Positions 17,117 to 25,734 of a DNA stretch of 64,000 nt are shown here, one piece after another. Positions within the stretch are counted from its first letter, which is position 1, and the number at the start of each line of letters is the position of its first letter. The stretch comes from Niallia sp. FSL W8-0635 (GTDB lineage: Bacteria; Bacillota; Bacilli; Bacillales; Cytobacillaceae), in the NCBI RefSeq assembly GCF_038007965.1, contig NZ_JBBOYD010000001.1:2954501-3018500 (forward strand). The letters run 5' to 3'. Under the pieces are notes generated by a model. It had not been told where the DNA came from. It searched no databases and saw only the letters and a list, made by a program, of their open reading frames with translations. The position numbers and the translations under genes are program-made.

Positions 17117-19570
17117 TTAATTAGATATGGATTCTTTCACCTTTGTATTTACTAGCAGTTCATCAAACACTCTTTTTGTTTCTTCCCCAATTCGATTCCA
17201 GCTGAAAAGTTGACTAACTAATTTTTGACCATTCTTGCCAATCTCTTTACCAACTGTTGGATTTCCTAATAAATATTCGATATTCTCTACTAAGCTTTCT
17301 GCATTATTTGGTTCCATGAATAATCCCGTTTCTTTATTCTTAATAATCCCTTTTAAGCCACCGGTATGGGAAACAATCGTTGGAATGGCAAATATAAGTG
17401 ACTCTAATGCTACAATACCAAATGGTTCATAAGAACTTGGTATCACTACAATATTTGCATGAGCATAAAATGCATTTTTTTGTTCTCCTTGCAAGTAGCC
17501 TATTAATCGAACACATTCTGATAATCCATTTCTCTCAATGAATTTTTGATATTCATCGTACATTGGTCCGACTCCAGCAATAACAAAATATAAATCCGAT
17601 CGTATTTTATGCAATCTTCGCGCTGCTTCCAGTAAAGTACCAAACCCTTTTTCTTTTACCATACGACCCATTGCAAAAATAATTTTTTTATTAGTGTCTA
17701 AGTGAAAGGCTTCTAATGGAGCAATCGAAGCTTTTTCCATTTGCAAAGATTCTATTCCATTCGGGATAATGTTAATTTTTGATTGCTCTACTTCAAAAAT
17801 AGTCATTACCTCATTCTGCATATATTCACTGCATACAATTAAAGAATCAGCAGATTGTATCAACTGCCTTTCTTTTTCATGGATAAATTTTTGCATTTCC
17901 GTATAAATGCCACCATTTCTTCCGTGTTCTGTTGCATGAATGGTTGCTATTAATGGTATATTTAATTGGTCCTTTAATGAAATTGCAGCAGCTCCTACTA
18001 ACCAATCATGTGCTTGAACTAGGTCAAATGTCGATTTCTTCCCTATTTCAATCGCTTTATCCCACATCGCTAGATTTAAGCCACCAATCCAATGGATAAA
18101 GTTCTGCTCTATACTATAAATTGGTTTAACACGATAAACAAATAAGTGTTCCTTTTCTATTACATCTTCCGCATCTTTTTTCATATCTTGCGCGGTAATT
18201 AGATGTACTTCATATCCATTTTTTATTAAACTGTTCGTTAATCCAACTACATGTGTTCCAAGGCCACCAACTATATTCGGTGGATATTCCCATGATAAAA
18301 TAAGTACCTTCTTTTTATTTGTCGGAATGATTTCCCTTACCTTCTGATTATTTATTTGGATCGTTGTATTTAAAATTGGATGTACTTTTTCTCTTAAAGA
18401 AATCCATTCCTTATCTATTGGTCCTTTCATTAAGGCACTTAACTGATCTGCTGCCTCTAGATAGGTTGAGACTTCTTTGTCCGTCCAATTATCTTGATAA
18501 AGCAAGGAACTTAATAAAAACCATTCTTTTTCCATTTGTTTCTGCACTCTATGAACTTCATTTGCTAATGTTACTTGTCTCCATTGATGAAGTTCTCTTT
18601 CCAAAAACGCTAAAGAGGCATATTGAGAACTTTTATTTTTCATATCGTTTTCCCTTTGGCGATCCAAAAAGGAGGAACATAGATGTACATGATCCATGCC
18701 TTGACTAAATTGATTTATATATGTTTTTGGTGAGATATGAACCATATAGCCTTCATCGCATAAGTAACGGATACTTTTATTTAGCTCCTCCCTCATCTTA
18801 ACATAGCTTCCCAAATCAATTGGTAGGGAAAGAATAGACTCATTTGTATAATGATTATACGATTCAAGTACTTCCATAAGTGCTTTATCCCACACTTGCT
18901 TTTTTGCACTCGTTTCTTGAAAAATTTGATATAATCGTTCTTCAACAGGGAAAAAAACAACATGATGAGGTGATTCAACTGCTATACCAATATCACTCGG
19001 CAATGGATCACTATGATAGATTGTCTTACTGTTAAGAAAACTATATGTTAATTTTTCTTTCTGCAAATATAAGTCTAAACCAGGTGAAAAATATCCTTCT
19101 GGAAACCAAAATCCCTTCGGACGATAATCTAAATAATCGTCTATAATCGATAAGCCCATTTCTATTTGCAAATGGACACCTGTACTTGTTGACACGTTCG
19201 ATAAATGAGAAAAGGATGCTGGACTAGCAAGGAGCTCTATTCGATTTTCTTGAATGAGTGACTTAAGAACTTTTAATAAATTTTGTTCCTTTTGCCGCCA
19301 ATAGGAAAGTAATTCCATGTTACAATGATATTTTTCTAAAAATTCTGTTATTTCTTTTCGTAATGTTGGATTATCGAGCATTTCTACATAAATTGGCGGT
19401 AGTACAAGTTGAATGGTATATGGAGAATTTTCTTTCTCTGTTTGAAATAGAAAGTTAATAAATTGCACTGTCTGTTCATAAAATTCATTCTTTTTGTACT
19501 GATCTTCCGAAAAATAGTTCATGAAAGGAATATTATTTATCACTATCAATTGGAAATACGACCCATTCAT
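17117..19570 (-). CDS. GH57-like domain fused to a GT4 glycogen-synthase-like glycosyltransferase
   Basis: 817 residues. The N-terminal half (about 1-400) has a GH57 branching-enzyme-like layout: the strand GSYFQLIVINNIPF where active enzymes carry LHxHLP, and GFWFPEGYFSPGL with the presumed nucleophile E158. The usual His-x-His motif and the HWWYEGP motif are absent. The C-terminal half (about 420-800) is a GT-B glycosyltransferase: WEYPPNIVGGLGTHV, HDWLVGAA, NGIES, GRMVKEKGF and the EX7E pair E715/E723. This suggests an alpha-glucan or other polysaccharide synthase with a possibly inactive GH57 partner. ATG overlaps the preceding stop (ATGA). Confidence 0.85.
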   Translation of the reverse strand: MNGSYFQLIVINNIPFMNYFSEDQYKKNEFYEQTVQFINFLFQTEKENSPYTIQLVLPPIYVEMLDNPTLRKEITEFLEKYHCNMELLSYWRQKEQNLLKVLKSLIQENRIELLASPASFSHLSNVSTSTGVHLQIEMGLSIIDDYLDYRPKGFWFPEGYFSPGLDLYLQKEKLTYSFLNSKTIYHSDPLPSDIGIAVESPHHVVFFPVEERLYQIFQETSAKKQVWDKALMEVLESYNHYTNESILSLPIDLGSYVKMREELNKSIRYLCDEGYMVHISPKTYINQFSQGMDHVHLCSSFLDRQRENDMKNKSSQYASLAFLERELHQWRQVTLANEVHRVQKQMEKEWFLLSSLLYQDNWTDKEVSTYLEAADQLSALMKGPIDKEWISLREKVHPILNTTIQINNQKVREIIPTNKKKVLILSWEYPPNIVGGLGTHVVGLTNSLIKNGYEVHLITAQDMKKDAEDVIEKEHLFVYRVKPIYSIEQNFIHWIGGLNLAMWDKAIEIGKKSTFDLVQAHDWLVGAAAISLKDQLNIPLIATIHATEHGRNGGIYTEMQKFIHEKERQLIQSADSLIVCSEYMQNEVMTIFEVEQSKINIIPNGIESLQMEKASIAPLEAFHLDTNKKIIFAMGRMVKEKGFGTLLEAARRLHKIRSDLYFVIAGVGPMYDEYQKFIERNGLSECVRLIGYLQGEQKNAFYAHANIVVIPSSYEPFGIVALESLIFAIPTIVSHTGGLKGIIKNKETGLFMEPNNAESLVENIEYLLGNPTVGKEIGKNGQKLVSQLFSWNRIGEETKRVFDELLVNTKVKESISN

Positions 19571-20265
19571 TTCTTGTTCACATCCTCTTGCTCTTCTAAT
19601 TCATAATAACTATAAGTGCTTACATGCTCAATCCAATTTGGAATAGGATTGTCCCCTTTTTCCCACTTTTTCAATTCTTCTTCCATAATACCGACTTGAT
19701 CATGCGAGATTCTAGGAGTATGTAATGGATTAGACTGTAAGATTGGTAAAAAGGATTGATAAACATCAAGAACGCCAATTTCAAAACAAAAACTTCTGTT
19801 TGGAGACAAATCTTGTAATACAATCGATTCCTGTTTATTCCCTACAGGAAGCAGACGATAGCTATGAGCATTTCTTCCATTATAAATAATACTCGTAATA
19901 TCATTAATCTTTACTGCCAAAGCGCAATTTTCCGGATCAATATCATAATAAGTTGAAATTAATTGCCATTTCCCATCAGGAATTCGCCAAAATACTAATG
20001 CAGCATTTTCACTTATTAACCAAGCCTCCATACCATTTTTCTTCGTTAATAAATCAATACTTGTCCAAAAATGTTCAGATACAAAACGCATCTTAGGTAG
20101 TGTTTTTGTTGGTATTTGTTTCTCTTCTTCTTGCCCACTCGTCTCTTGTTCTTTCACGTACTTTTTCCATTGGTATTGAACTTTACCTACAGTTGAATTA
20201 AGTTCGATAGCAATTTTCCGGAAAGAAAGTCCTTTACGTCTTAAATTTACAATTTGTTCAATCAA
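19567..20265 (-). CDS. DUF4912 domain protein with N-terminal helix-turn-helix-like segment
   Basis: 232 residues. Residues 1-40 resemble a helix-turn-helix (VNLRRKGLSFRKIAIELNST), followed by a charged linker and a DUF4912 domain (W-rich LISENAALVFWRIPDGKWQL, PNRSFCFEIGVLD). The most likely start is TTG 20265, 11 bases after AAGAGG; a GTG at 20277 overlaps that site. The stop overlaps the next start in ATGA, showing translational coupling. DUF4912 genes are often found beside GH57/GT genes; biochemical role unknown. Confidence 0.78.
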   Translation of the reverse strand: MIEQIVNLRRKGLSFRKIAIELNSTVGKVQYQWKKYVKEQETSGQEEEKQIPTKTLPKMRFVSEHFWTSIDLLTKKNGMEAWLISENAALVFWRIPDGKWQLISTYYDIDPENCALAVKINDITSIIYNGRNAHSYRLLPVGNKQESIVLQDLSPNRSFCFEIGVLDVYQSFLPILQSNPLHTPRISHDQVGIMEEELKKWEKGDNPIPNWIEHVSTYSYYELEEQEDVNKK

Positions 20266-20739
20266 TAGAAATAGCACCTCTTTCTAAATTTTCAATTTAT
20301 CTCTTCCTGAATATCTTTGATGTATGTATGACAAATTACTAGTATATGTCTACAAGATTACTTTTCATTCCCTATTTATACTATTATGTTACCACTGAAT
20401 GCTTGATGCCACAACGAACAGATTTTGTCGGATTGTGCTTAAACATATGTACGTTCATCTGAAAGGGGCAAAAAATTTTTTCTACCTTCCATCTACTTAC
20501 TCAAGTAACCTAAATTCGACATATGCCTTGTTAAAACCAAGTAGTATTACGACATATTCCTAAATGTTTCGCAAGCAAATACGAATATTGTCTACCTTTC
20601 TAAGAATAGTTGCCAGCCATCCCTTTTGCCGTTTTGTAAAAAAATTCTAGCCTTTGACCAATTTATTCTTTCAGCTTTTCTAGATAGATTCTGTTTAAAT
20701 AGGAATTATTGTTTGATAATGATAAAATAACATAGTCTG
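20266..20739. other. Intergenic region between divergent DUF4912 and 20803 genes
   Basis: About 475 bp with no believable open frame, RNA or terminator. It must hold the promoters of two divergent units. A TGATAATGATAA stretch near 20714 is only half of a Fur-type box. Confidence 0.5.
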
Positions 20740-20770
20740 GACTATTTTATTTGCACTTTGTAAAATAGTC
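20740..20770. promoter_or_regulatory. Inverted repeat GACTATTTTA/TAAAATAGTC ahead of the 20803 gene
   Basis: Perfect 10-bp arms (20740-20749 and 20761-20770) around an 11-bp spacer, 33 bp upstream of the ATG. There is no T-run after it. A second overlapping palindrome TAGTCTGGACTA precedes it. Operator or 5' leader hairpin; family not known. Confidence 0.5.
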
Positions 20771-20802
20771 TAAAATTTAGAATTTAAATCTTGAGGTGAA
20801 TT

Positions 20803-21192
20803 ATGCTAGTTGTAACATTACTATTATTAGGAGTTTCCTTATTACTTCTTCTTCTATCTTTTTTTCTTCGCGATCCTGTGAAAGATTTACGGGAAGAAAT
20901 AGATCAGTTTTCTATTCAACAAGTACAAGAACTGTATAAAATAAAAAAGAAATTAAAAGTCTTAGAAGAAGAACTAATGCTAGGGGAAGAAGATTTTGCT
21001 TTCAAGCCTCCCTCTTCCATAAAAGAGACTACTTCTTTCCAGCCTGAAAATACACAATCTATTCACGCTATCATTAAAAACCAAGTTTGGACTCTTGCAG
21101 CAAGTGGAGTTCCAATAGATCAGATTGCCAATCAATCTTCCCTATCCATTTCTCAAGTTCAACAAATTATTAACGAACGGGAAGGACAGTAA
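20803..21192 (+). CDS. YqzD-like small membrane protein with C-terminal helix-turn-helix-like segment
   Basis: 129 residues. An N-terminal hydrophobic helix (about 1-22, almost all Leu/Val/Phe) anchors the protein, then a coiled-coil-prone charged segment (EIDQFSIQQVQELYKIKKKLKVLEEEL) and a C-terminal stretch ASGVPIDQIANQSSLSISQVQQII that looks like a helix-turn-helix. Size and position upstream of the pst genes resemble B. subtilis yqzD; assignment is tentative. The next gene starts five bases after its stop. Confidence 0.7.
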   Translation: MLVVTLLLLGVSLLLLLLSFFLRDPVKDLREEIDQFSIQQVQELYKIKKKLKVLEEELMLGEEDFAFKPPSSIKETTSFQPENTQSIHAIIKNQVWTLAASGVPIDQIANQSSLSISQVQQIINEREGQ

Positions 21193-21196
21193 TGAG

Positions 21197-21685
21197 ATGA
21201 AGAAACAAAGTTTACGTTCATTCGCAATAGGGATGCTCCTTTCAGCAAGTATGTTGGGGAGTTATTATTTCTATCAGGAAAGCAAGAGCCAAGAGCAGTT
21301 CAGCTTAAACGTACCTGATGCAACAACCTTTCTTCAAAAAGAAGGCTTTATCATATTAAGCGATTCTGAGTATAAGGATATGCAAAAAACAATAGAGCAA
21401 AGCAAGCAAGATCAAGCAAAATCAGATGTGGAAGCAAATGAAAAGAAGCAGGAAGAATCGAAAGAAGAAAAACAAGAAATCTATTCTTACACACTAAAAG
21501 TTAAAAGTGGTATGAGTATTTCTAGTATTGCAGAATTATTATATGAAAATAAGATTATTAAAGATCCAAAAAACTTGGAGACATACTTAATCGATAACGA
21601 CTACCATAAAAAAATACAAGTCGGCAGCTTCCGCTTAACCAGCGAGATGAGCAATAAAAAGATTGCAGAGAAGCTTACAAAATAA
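21197..21685 (+). CDS. YqzC-like membrane protein with MltG/YceG-type LysM-like domain
   Basis: 162 residues: basic head, one transmembrane helix (about 9-25), a charged coiled-coil linker rich in Lys/Glu/Gln, and a C-terminal domain (about 100-160) resembling the LysM-like N-terminal module of MltG transglycosylases (KSGMSISSIAELLYENKII, then QVGSFRLTSEMSNKKIAEKL). The MltG catalytic domain is missing, so it is probably a peptidoglycan-binding or scaffold protein. ATG 21197 follows GGACAGTAATGAG; it is coupled to the 20803 gene. Confidence 0.75.
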   Translation: MKKQSLRSFAIGMLLSASMLGSYYFYQESKSQEQFSLNVPDATTFLQKEGFIILSDSEYKDMQKTIEQSKQDQAKSDVEANEKKQEESKEEKQEIYSYTLKVKSGMSISSIAELLYENKIIKDPKNLETYLIDNDYHKKIQVGSFRLTSEMSNKKIAEKLTK

Positions 21686-21704
21686 TTTTAATTACTCATC
21701 TTAT

Positions 21705-22140
21705 AAGGCTGGGACAAAACTAAATAACCACTCTGAAAAGACAAACAACCTCTATTTTAGCTCTTAAATAAAGGCTAGTTTTTCATACTAGTTATTTATG
21801 ATTTTAAATATAATCAGTGTAAAAACTAATTCGTTTTTAAAGATGTTTTTCTATAAAATATTATGGAAATAGAAAACATTAATTAATTGGAAAGACGGAG
21901 CAGCCTGAATACACGTAGACTCCTATGGGAGCTGCGAGAAAGTCCGAGACCCTGCAGGAACGCAGTGACGAAGCGGCTCGGCGCTCGCCCCATGGAAAGC
22001 GAAGTGTATTCAGGCTGCGGATATTAACACTAATCTTACTGAAACTGACTTTTATAAAACTAATTAAGACCCGAACAATTATGAATTTCTTCATATTTGT
22101 TCGGGTTTATCTATGTATGGAATACTTATGTCCCAGCCTT
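21705..22140. mobile_element. Composite 436-bp repeat element with AAGGCTGGGACA ends
   Basis: The ends AAGGCTGGGACA (21705-21716) and TGTCCCAGCCTT (22129-22140) are a perfect 12-bp inverted repeat. No direct repeat is visible at the borders. The interior is non-coding and AT-rich, except for the GC-rich palindromic core at 21900-22018 and a terminator-like hairpin at 22066-22108 (CCCGAACAA / TTGTTCGGG). No transposase. Confidence 0.7.
21900..22018. repeat. GC-rich palindromic core, copy 3, inverted and nested in the 21705-22140 element
   Basis: Reads GCAGCCTGAATACAC ... GTGTATTCAGGCTGC with perfect 15-bp arms. Its interior matches the cores at 3864-3978, 7796-7909 and 60906-61020 when read on the opposite strand. 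Homology to copy 1 extends only a few bases beyond the arms (TCC / TCC), after which the sequence is different. Confidence 0.85.
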
Positions 22141-22211
22141 CAGTTTGTCGCCAAAAGGGACTAAGAGTGTTTGGAGTGCATCATCTTATTTCTAAGTAAA
22201 TGAAAAAAGAT

Positions 22212-22261
22212 AAAAAAGACCGTAAACACCCCCCTAACTTTCATAGAATTTGTCTACGGTC
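22212..22261 (-). terminator. Terminator of the pst-phoU operon
   Basis: A stem GACCGTA / TACGGTC with a long loop is followed on the minus strand by TTTTTTATC, 40 bp beyond the phoU stop. Confidence 0.75.
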
Positions 22262-22301
22262 CCCTCCCTTAAAACAAGGAAAGTTTACTAAAATAAGTTT
22301 T

Positions 22302-22955
22302 TTACCAATCGTATTGTCTACCTTTTACTAGATAGAAAATATTTTCAGCGATATTTGTTGTATGATCCGCTGCTCTTTCTAAATAGCGACAAACAAACGT
22401 TAACTGGGAGATTTGATGCAAATATTCAGGTTTATTTTTACTGATTTCAAATAACTCTACAAACGCTTGTTTGTTTAAACTATCAACCTCATCATCCATC
22501 TCAGCAATCTTTCGAGCTAATTTTGTGTCTTCCTCATTATAGGCATTTAAAGATAACCGTAACATTTCATTGGTAATTTCCAACATTCTTTTTACATGTA
22601 CCATTGGTTTAACTAATTCCTGATTTCCTATTCTAATAGTAGCCTTTGCAATATTGACTGCAAAATCAGCAATTCTTTCGATATCTGTCGCAATCTTAAT
22701 TCCAACAATAATTCTTCTTAAATCAATAGCTACAGGTGCCTGTTTCGCAATAAGAAGAATAGCAAAATCATTTATTTCTTCATACAACATATCTGCCTTT
22801 GCATCATTATCAATAATTTCTAGTGCCATTTCGATATTTTGTGTCTCAAGTGCATCTAATGATCTTTGTAGAGCTTGAATAGAAAATTCTCCAAGCTCTG
22901 TCAATTTTCCCTGTAATTCCTTAAGCCCTGCTTCAAATTTCTCTCTAACTGGCAT
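22302..22955 (-). CDS. phoU: PhoU, phosphate-transport regulator
   Basis: 217 residues forming two PhoU helical-bundle repeats, each with the metal-binding E/DxxxD-type motif (NDAKADMLYEEIND; AEMDDEVDSLNKQ). It modulates Pst transport and histidine-kinase signalling in response to phosphate. ATG 22955 follows AAGGAGAC; a longer frame to 23000 has no ribosome site. Last gene of pstSCAB-phoU. B. subtilis lacks phoU at this locus. Confidence 0.92.
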   Translation of the reverse strand: MPVREKFEAGLKELQGKLTELGEFSIQALQRSLDALETQNIEMALEIIDNDAKADMLYEEINDFAILLIAKQAPVAIDLRRIIVGIKIATDIERIADFAVNIAKATIRIGNQELVKPMVHVKRMLEITNEMLRLSLNAYNEEDTKLARKIAEMDDEVDSLNKQAFVELFEISKNKPEYLHQISQLTFVCRYLERAADHTTNIAENIFYLVKGRQYDW

Positions 22956-22992
22956 GATAAAGTCTCCTTTTTCGGTTGTTGAGCTAAAATGA

Positions 22993-23814
22993 TTATCCAA
23001 ATCTTCCTGTGATATAATCTTCGGTTCTTTTATCCTTTGGATTTGAGAATATTTTATCTGTTACATCAAACTCAACAACTTCTCCATTTAAAAAGAAAGC
23101 TGTTTTATCAGAAATACGTGCAGCCTGCTGCATATTATGTGTAACAATAATGATACTATAATTTTCTTTTAATTCTTGAACTAGTTCTTCTACTTTTAAT
23201 GTTGAAATTGGATCAAGTGCAGAGGTCGGCTCATCCATTAGAATAACATCTGGCTCTATCGCAAGACATCTAGCAATACATAGACGTTGTTGCTGTCCAC
23301 CTGAAAGTCCATAAGCATTCTGGTTTAATCTATCTTTCACTTCATCCCAAATTGCCGCACCTCTTAGACTTTTTTCCACAATTTCATTTAAAATTTTCTT
23401 ATCACGAATTCCATGAATTTTCGGTCCGTAAGCTACATTTTCATAAATCGACTTTGGAAATGGATTCGGTTTTTGAAAGACCATTCCTACTTTTGTTCTT
23501 AATTCTTCCACTCCGTAATCTTTATCAAAAATATTTCTGCCTCGGTAATTAATTTCACCTGATGTCTTTACTCCAGGCACTAATTCAATCATACGATTTA
23601 ATGTTTTTATATACGTTGATTTACCGCAGCCTGATGGTCCAATAATAGAAGTTACTTCATTTTCAATAATATCTAAATCAATATTTTTCAGCGCATGATT
23701 TTCCCCATACCATAAATTAAGCTGATTTGTTTTATAAACAGAATTTTTCACTTTACCATCTTTTGAATTACTTTCTACTGCTTTTTTCACTTTATCTACA
23801 AAGACTGTACTCAT
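22993..23814 (-). CDS. pstB: PstB, phosphate ABC transporter ATPase
   Basis: 273 residues with Walker [11 protein letters not shown]-loop [20 protein letters not shown], signature [13 protein letters not shown], Walker B and D-loop [11 protein letters not shown] and H-loop [10 protein letters not shown]. Energises high-affinity phosphate import through PstC/PstA. A single copy here, in contrast to pstBA/pstBB of B. subtilis. An N-terminal extension of about 25 residues precedes the ABC core. Confidence 0.96.
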   Translation of the reverse strand: MSTVFVDKVKKAVESNSKDGKVKNSVYKTNQLNLWYGENHALKNIDLDIIENEVTSIIGPSGCGKSTYIKTLNRMIELVPGVKTSGEINYRGRNIFDKDYGVEELRTKVGMVFQKPNPFPKSIYENVAYGPKIHGIRDKKILNEIVEKSLRGAAIWDEVKDRLNQNAYGLSGGQQQRLCIARCLAIEPDVILMDEPTSALDPISTLKVEELVQELKENYSIIIVTHNMQQAARISDKTAFFLNGEVVEFDVTDKIFSNPKDKRTEDYITGRFG

Positions 23815-23834
23815 TTGAAGTTCCCCCTATACGT

Positions 23835-24713
23835 TTAATAACGCTTTTGAAATTTATTTCTTATTAATACTGCGATAGAGTTCATTAATATTAATAGCAC
23901 TAAAAGGACAATTATTCCTGCTGCTGCAAGACTCTGAAATTCTTCTTGCGGTCTTCCCGTCCAGTTATAAATTTGCATCGGCAACACCGTAAACATATCA
24001 AATACAGTTCTCGGCAAGAATGCTAAGAATAATGGTAAGCCTAATACTACCAATGGAGCAGTTTCTCCGATTGCGCGAGAAAGAGCCAATATCCCCCCCG
24101 TTAAAATACCTGGAATAGCTGCAGGCATTACCACTCTAACAATTGTCTGCCATTTCGTTGCTCCCATCCCAAGTGAGGCTTCTCTTAATTCACTAGGTAC
24201 TGATCGTATAGCTTCTTGAGCTGCTACGATAATGATTGGCAATACTAATAAGCTCATTGTTAAACCTGCGGCAAGGACACTTGTTCCTAGTGATAAAGCA
24301 CGTACAAATAGTGTTAAACCTAGTAGACCAAACACAATCGATGGTACACCAGCAAGGTTCGATATATTGATTTGGATAAAATTCGTAAACTTATTTTTAC
24401 TCGCATACTCTTCTAAATATATTGCAGTCCCTACTCCAATCAAAAGGGAGACAGGTGCAACTACTGCCATAAGCCACACTGTTCCTATTAACGCAGTATA
24501 TACGCCTGCATTTTCAGGTTTACGAGAAGGTAAGCTTGTTAAAAATTGAAAATCTAAATAGCCAATTCCTTGAGTCAATACTCGATAAAAAAGGACACCG
24601 AGAACAACTAAACCAAATAAAGTTGCACTTAAAAATAATCCTCTCATAATGACATTTTTCATTAATCTCGGTTTCATTCGTTTGATAACTTCTGAATGAT
24701 TTACTAACTTCAT
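23835..24713 (-). CDS. pstA: PstA, phosphate ABC transporter permease
   Basis: 292 residues with six hydrophobic segments and the binding-protein-dependent transport EAA loop (EASLGMGATKWQTIVRVVMPAA). ATG 24713 is used because GGGAGG lies inside the end of pstC; an upstream ATG at 24755 lies inside pstC without a ribosome site. One base separates it from the pstC stop. Confidence 0.94.
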   Translation of the reverse strand: MKLVNHSEVIKRMKPRLMKNVIMRGLFLSATLFGLVVLGVLFYRVLTQGIGYLDFQFLTSLPSRKPENAGVYTALIGTVWLMAVVAPVSLLIGVGTAIYLEEYASKNKFTNFIQINISNLAGVPSIVFGLLGLTLFVRALSLGTSVLAAGLTMSLLVLPIIIVAAQEAIRSVPSELREASLGMGATKWQTIVRVVMPAAIPGILTGGILALSRAIGETAPLVVLGLPLFLAFLPRTVFDMFTVLPMQIYNWTGRPQEEFQSLAAAGIIVLLVLLILMNSIAVLIRNKFQKRY

Positions 24714-24714
24714 C

Positions 24715-25665
24715 TTAATATTCCTCCCTAAAACGACGAGAAATGTATTGGGCAAGCAGGTTCATTAAGAAAGTGAACAGGAATAATGTAAATCCAACAG
24801 CATAAATACTGTAATAAATCGTTGTACCATATCCTGCATCACCTTGACTTACTTGAACAATATAAGCTGTCATAGTCTGAATAGATTCTGTTACATTGAA
24901 GCTAAGGTTAGGTGTACTTCCTCCAGCAACTGCCACAATCATTGTTTCACCAATTGCTCTTGATAAAGCTAATACTATGGAAGAAACTATACCAGAAACC
25001 GCAGCAGGCAAGACAACCTTTAAAGCAACTTCAAATTTTGTAGAACCCATCGCTAAAGCCCCTTCACGCATCGCCCGTGGAACTGCACTCATTGCATCTT
25101 CTGACAAAGAAGCAATCATAGGGGTAATCATAATCCCAATCACAATTCCTGGACTTAAAGCATTAAACATTTCTAAAGAAGGAATAATCGATCTAAGCAA
25201 CGGTGTTATAAATGTTAAAGCGAAAAAACCGTAGACAATCGTAGGAATACCAGCAAGCACTTCTAAAATTGGCTTAATTATTCTCCTTGTTCTATCACTC
25301 GCGTACTCACTTAAAAAAATGGCAGATGCTAGCCCTATCGGTACAGCAACAATTCCTGCAATGATCGTTACTTTTAACGTACCTGAAACAAGTGGCATGA
25401 TTCCAAAAGATCCTGGTTCAGAAAATGGATACCATGATGTACTTGTTAAAAATTCTTTAATATTTACTCTATCAAAAAAGGTAAATGTTTCAATAATTAG
25501 TGTGAATAATATACCCAGCGTAGTTAAAATCGAAAAAATTGCGGTAATTAATAAGACTTTAGGCATCATTTTTTCTAGTACTTTGCTTATATTATTTTTT
25601 TGCTTCTTTTCTGCAATTAATTCTTGAACGGATCGTGTATTTCCTTTTAGATCTTGCTTAATCAT
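24715..25665 (-). CDS. pstC: PstC, phosphate ABC transporter permease
   Basis: 316 residues: a cytosolic N-terminus of about 35 residues, six hydrophobic segments and the EAA loop (EGALAMGSTKFEVALKVVLPAA). Forms the membrane channel with PstA. The ATG follows a GGGGGGC-type ribosome site and lies 69 bp after pstS. Confidence 0.95.
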   Translation of the reverse strand: MIKQDLKGNTRSVQELIAEKKQKNNISKVLEKMMPKVLLITAIFSILTTLGILFTLIIETFTFFDRVNIKEFLTSTSWYPFSEPGSFGIMPLVSGTLKVTIIAGIVAVPIGLASAIFLSEYASDRTRRIIKPILEVLAGIPTIVYGFFALTFITPLLRSIIPSLEMFNALSPGIVIGIMITPMIASLSEDAMSAVPRAMREGALAMGSTKFEVALKVVLPAAVSGIVSSIVLALSRAIGETMIVAVAGGSTPNLSFNVTESIQTMTAYIVQVSQGDAGYGTTIYYSIYAVGFTLFLFTFLMNLLAQYISRRFREEY

Positions 25666-25734
25666 GCTTTTTAGCCCCCCTTAATCCAAACACCAAGATG
25701 GAAAGCTAAGAACAAAGCTTTCCATCAAAACTTA

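Noticed and set aside
20714..20728. Fur-type box (TGATAATGATAA) upstream of the 20803 gene
   Set aside because: Only one half of the palindrome matches; the other half lacks ATTATCA.
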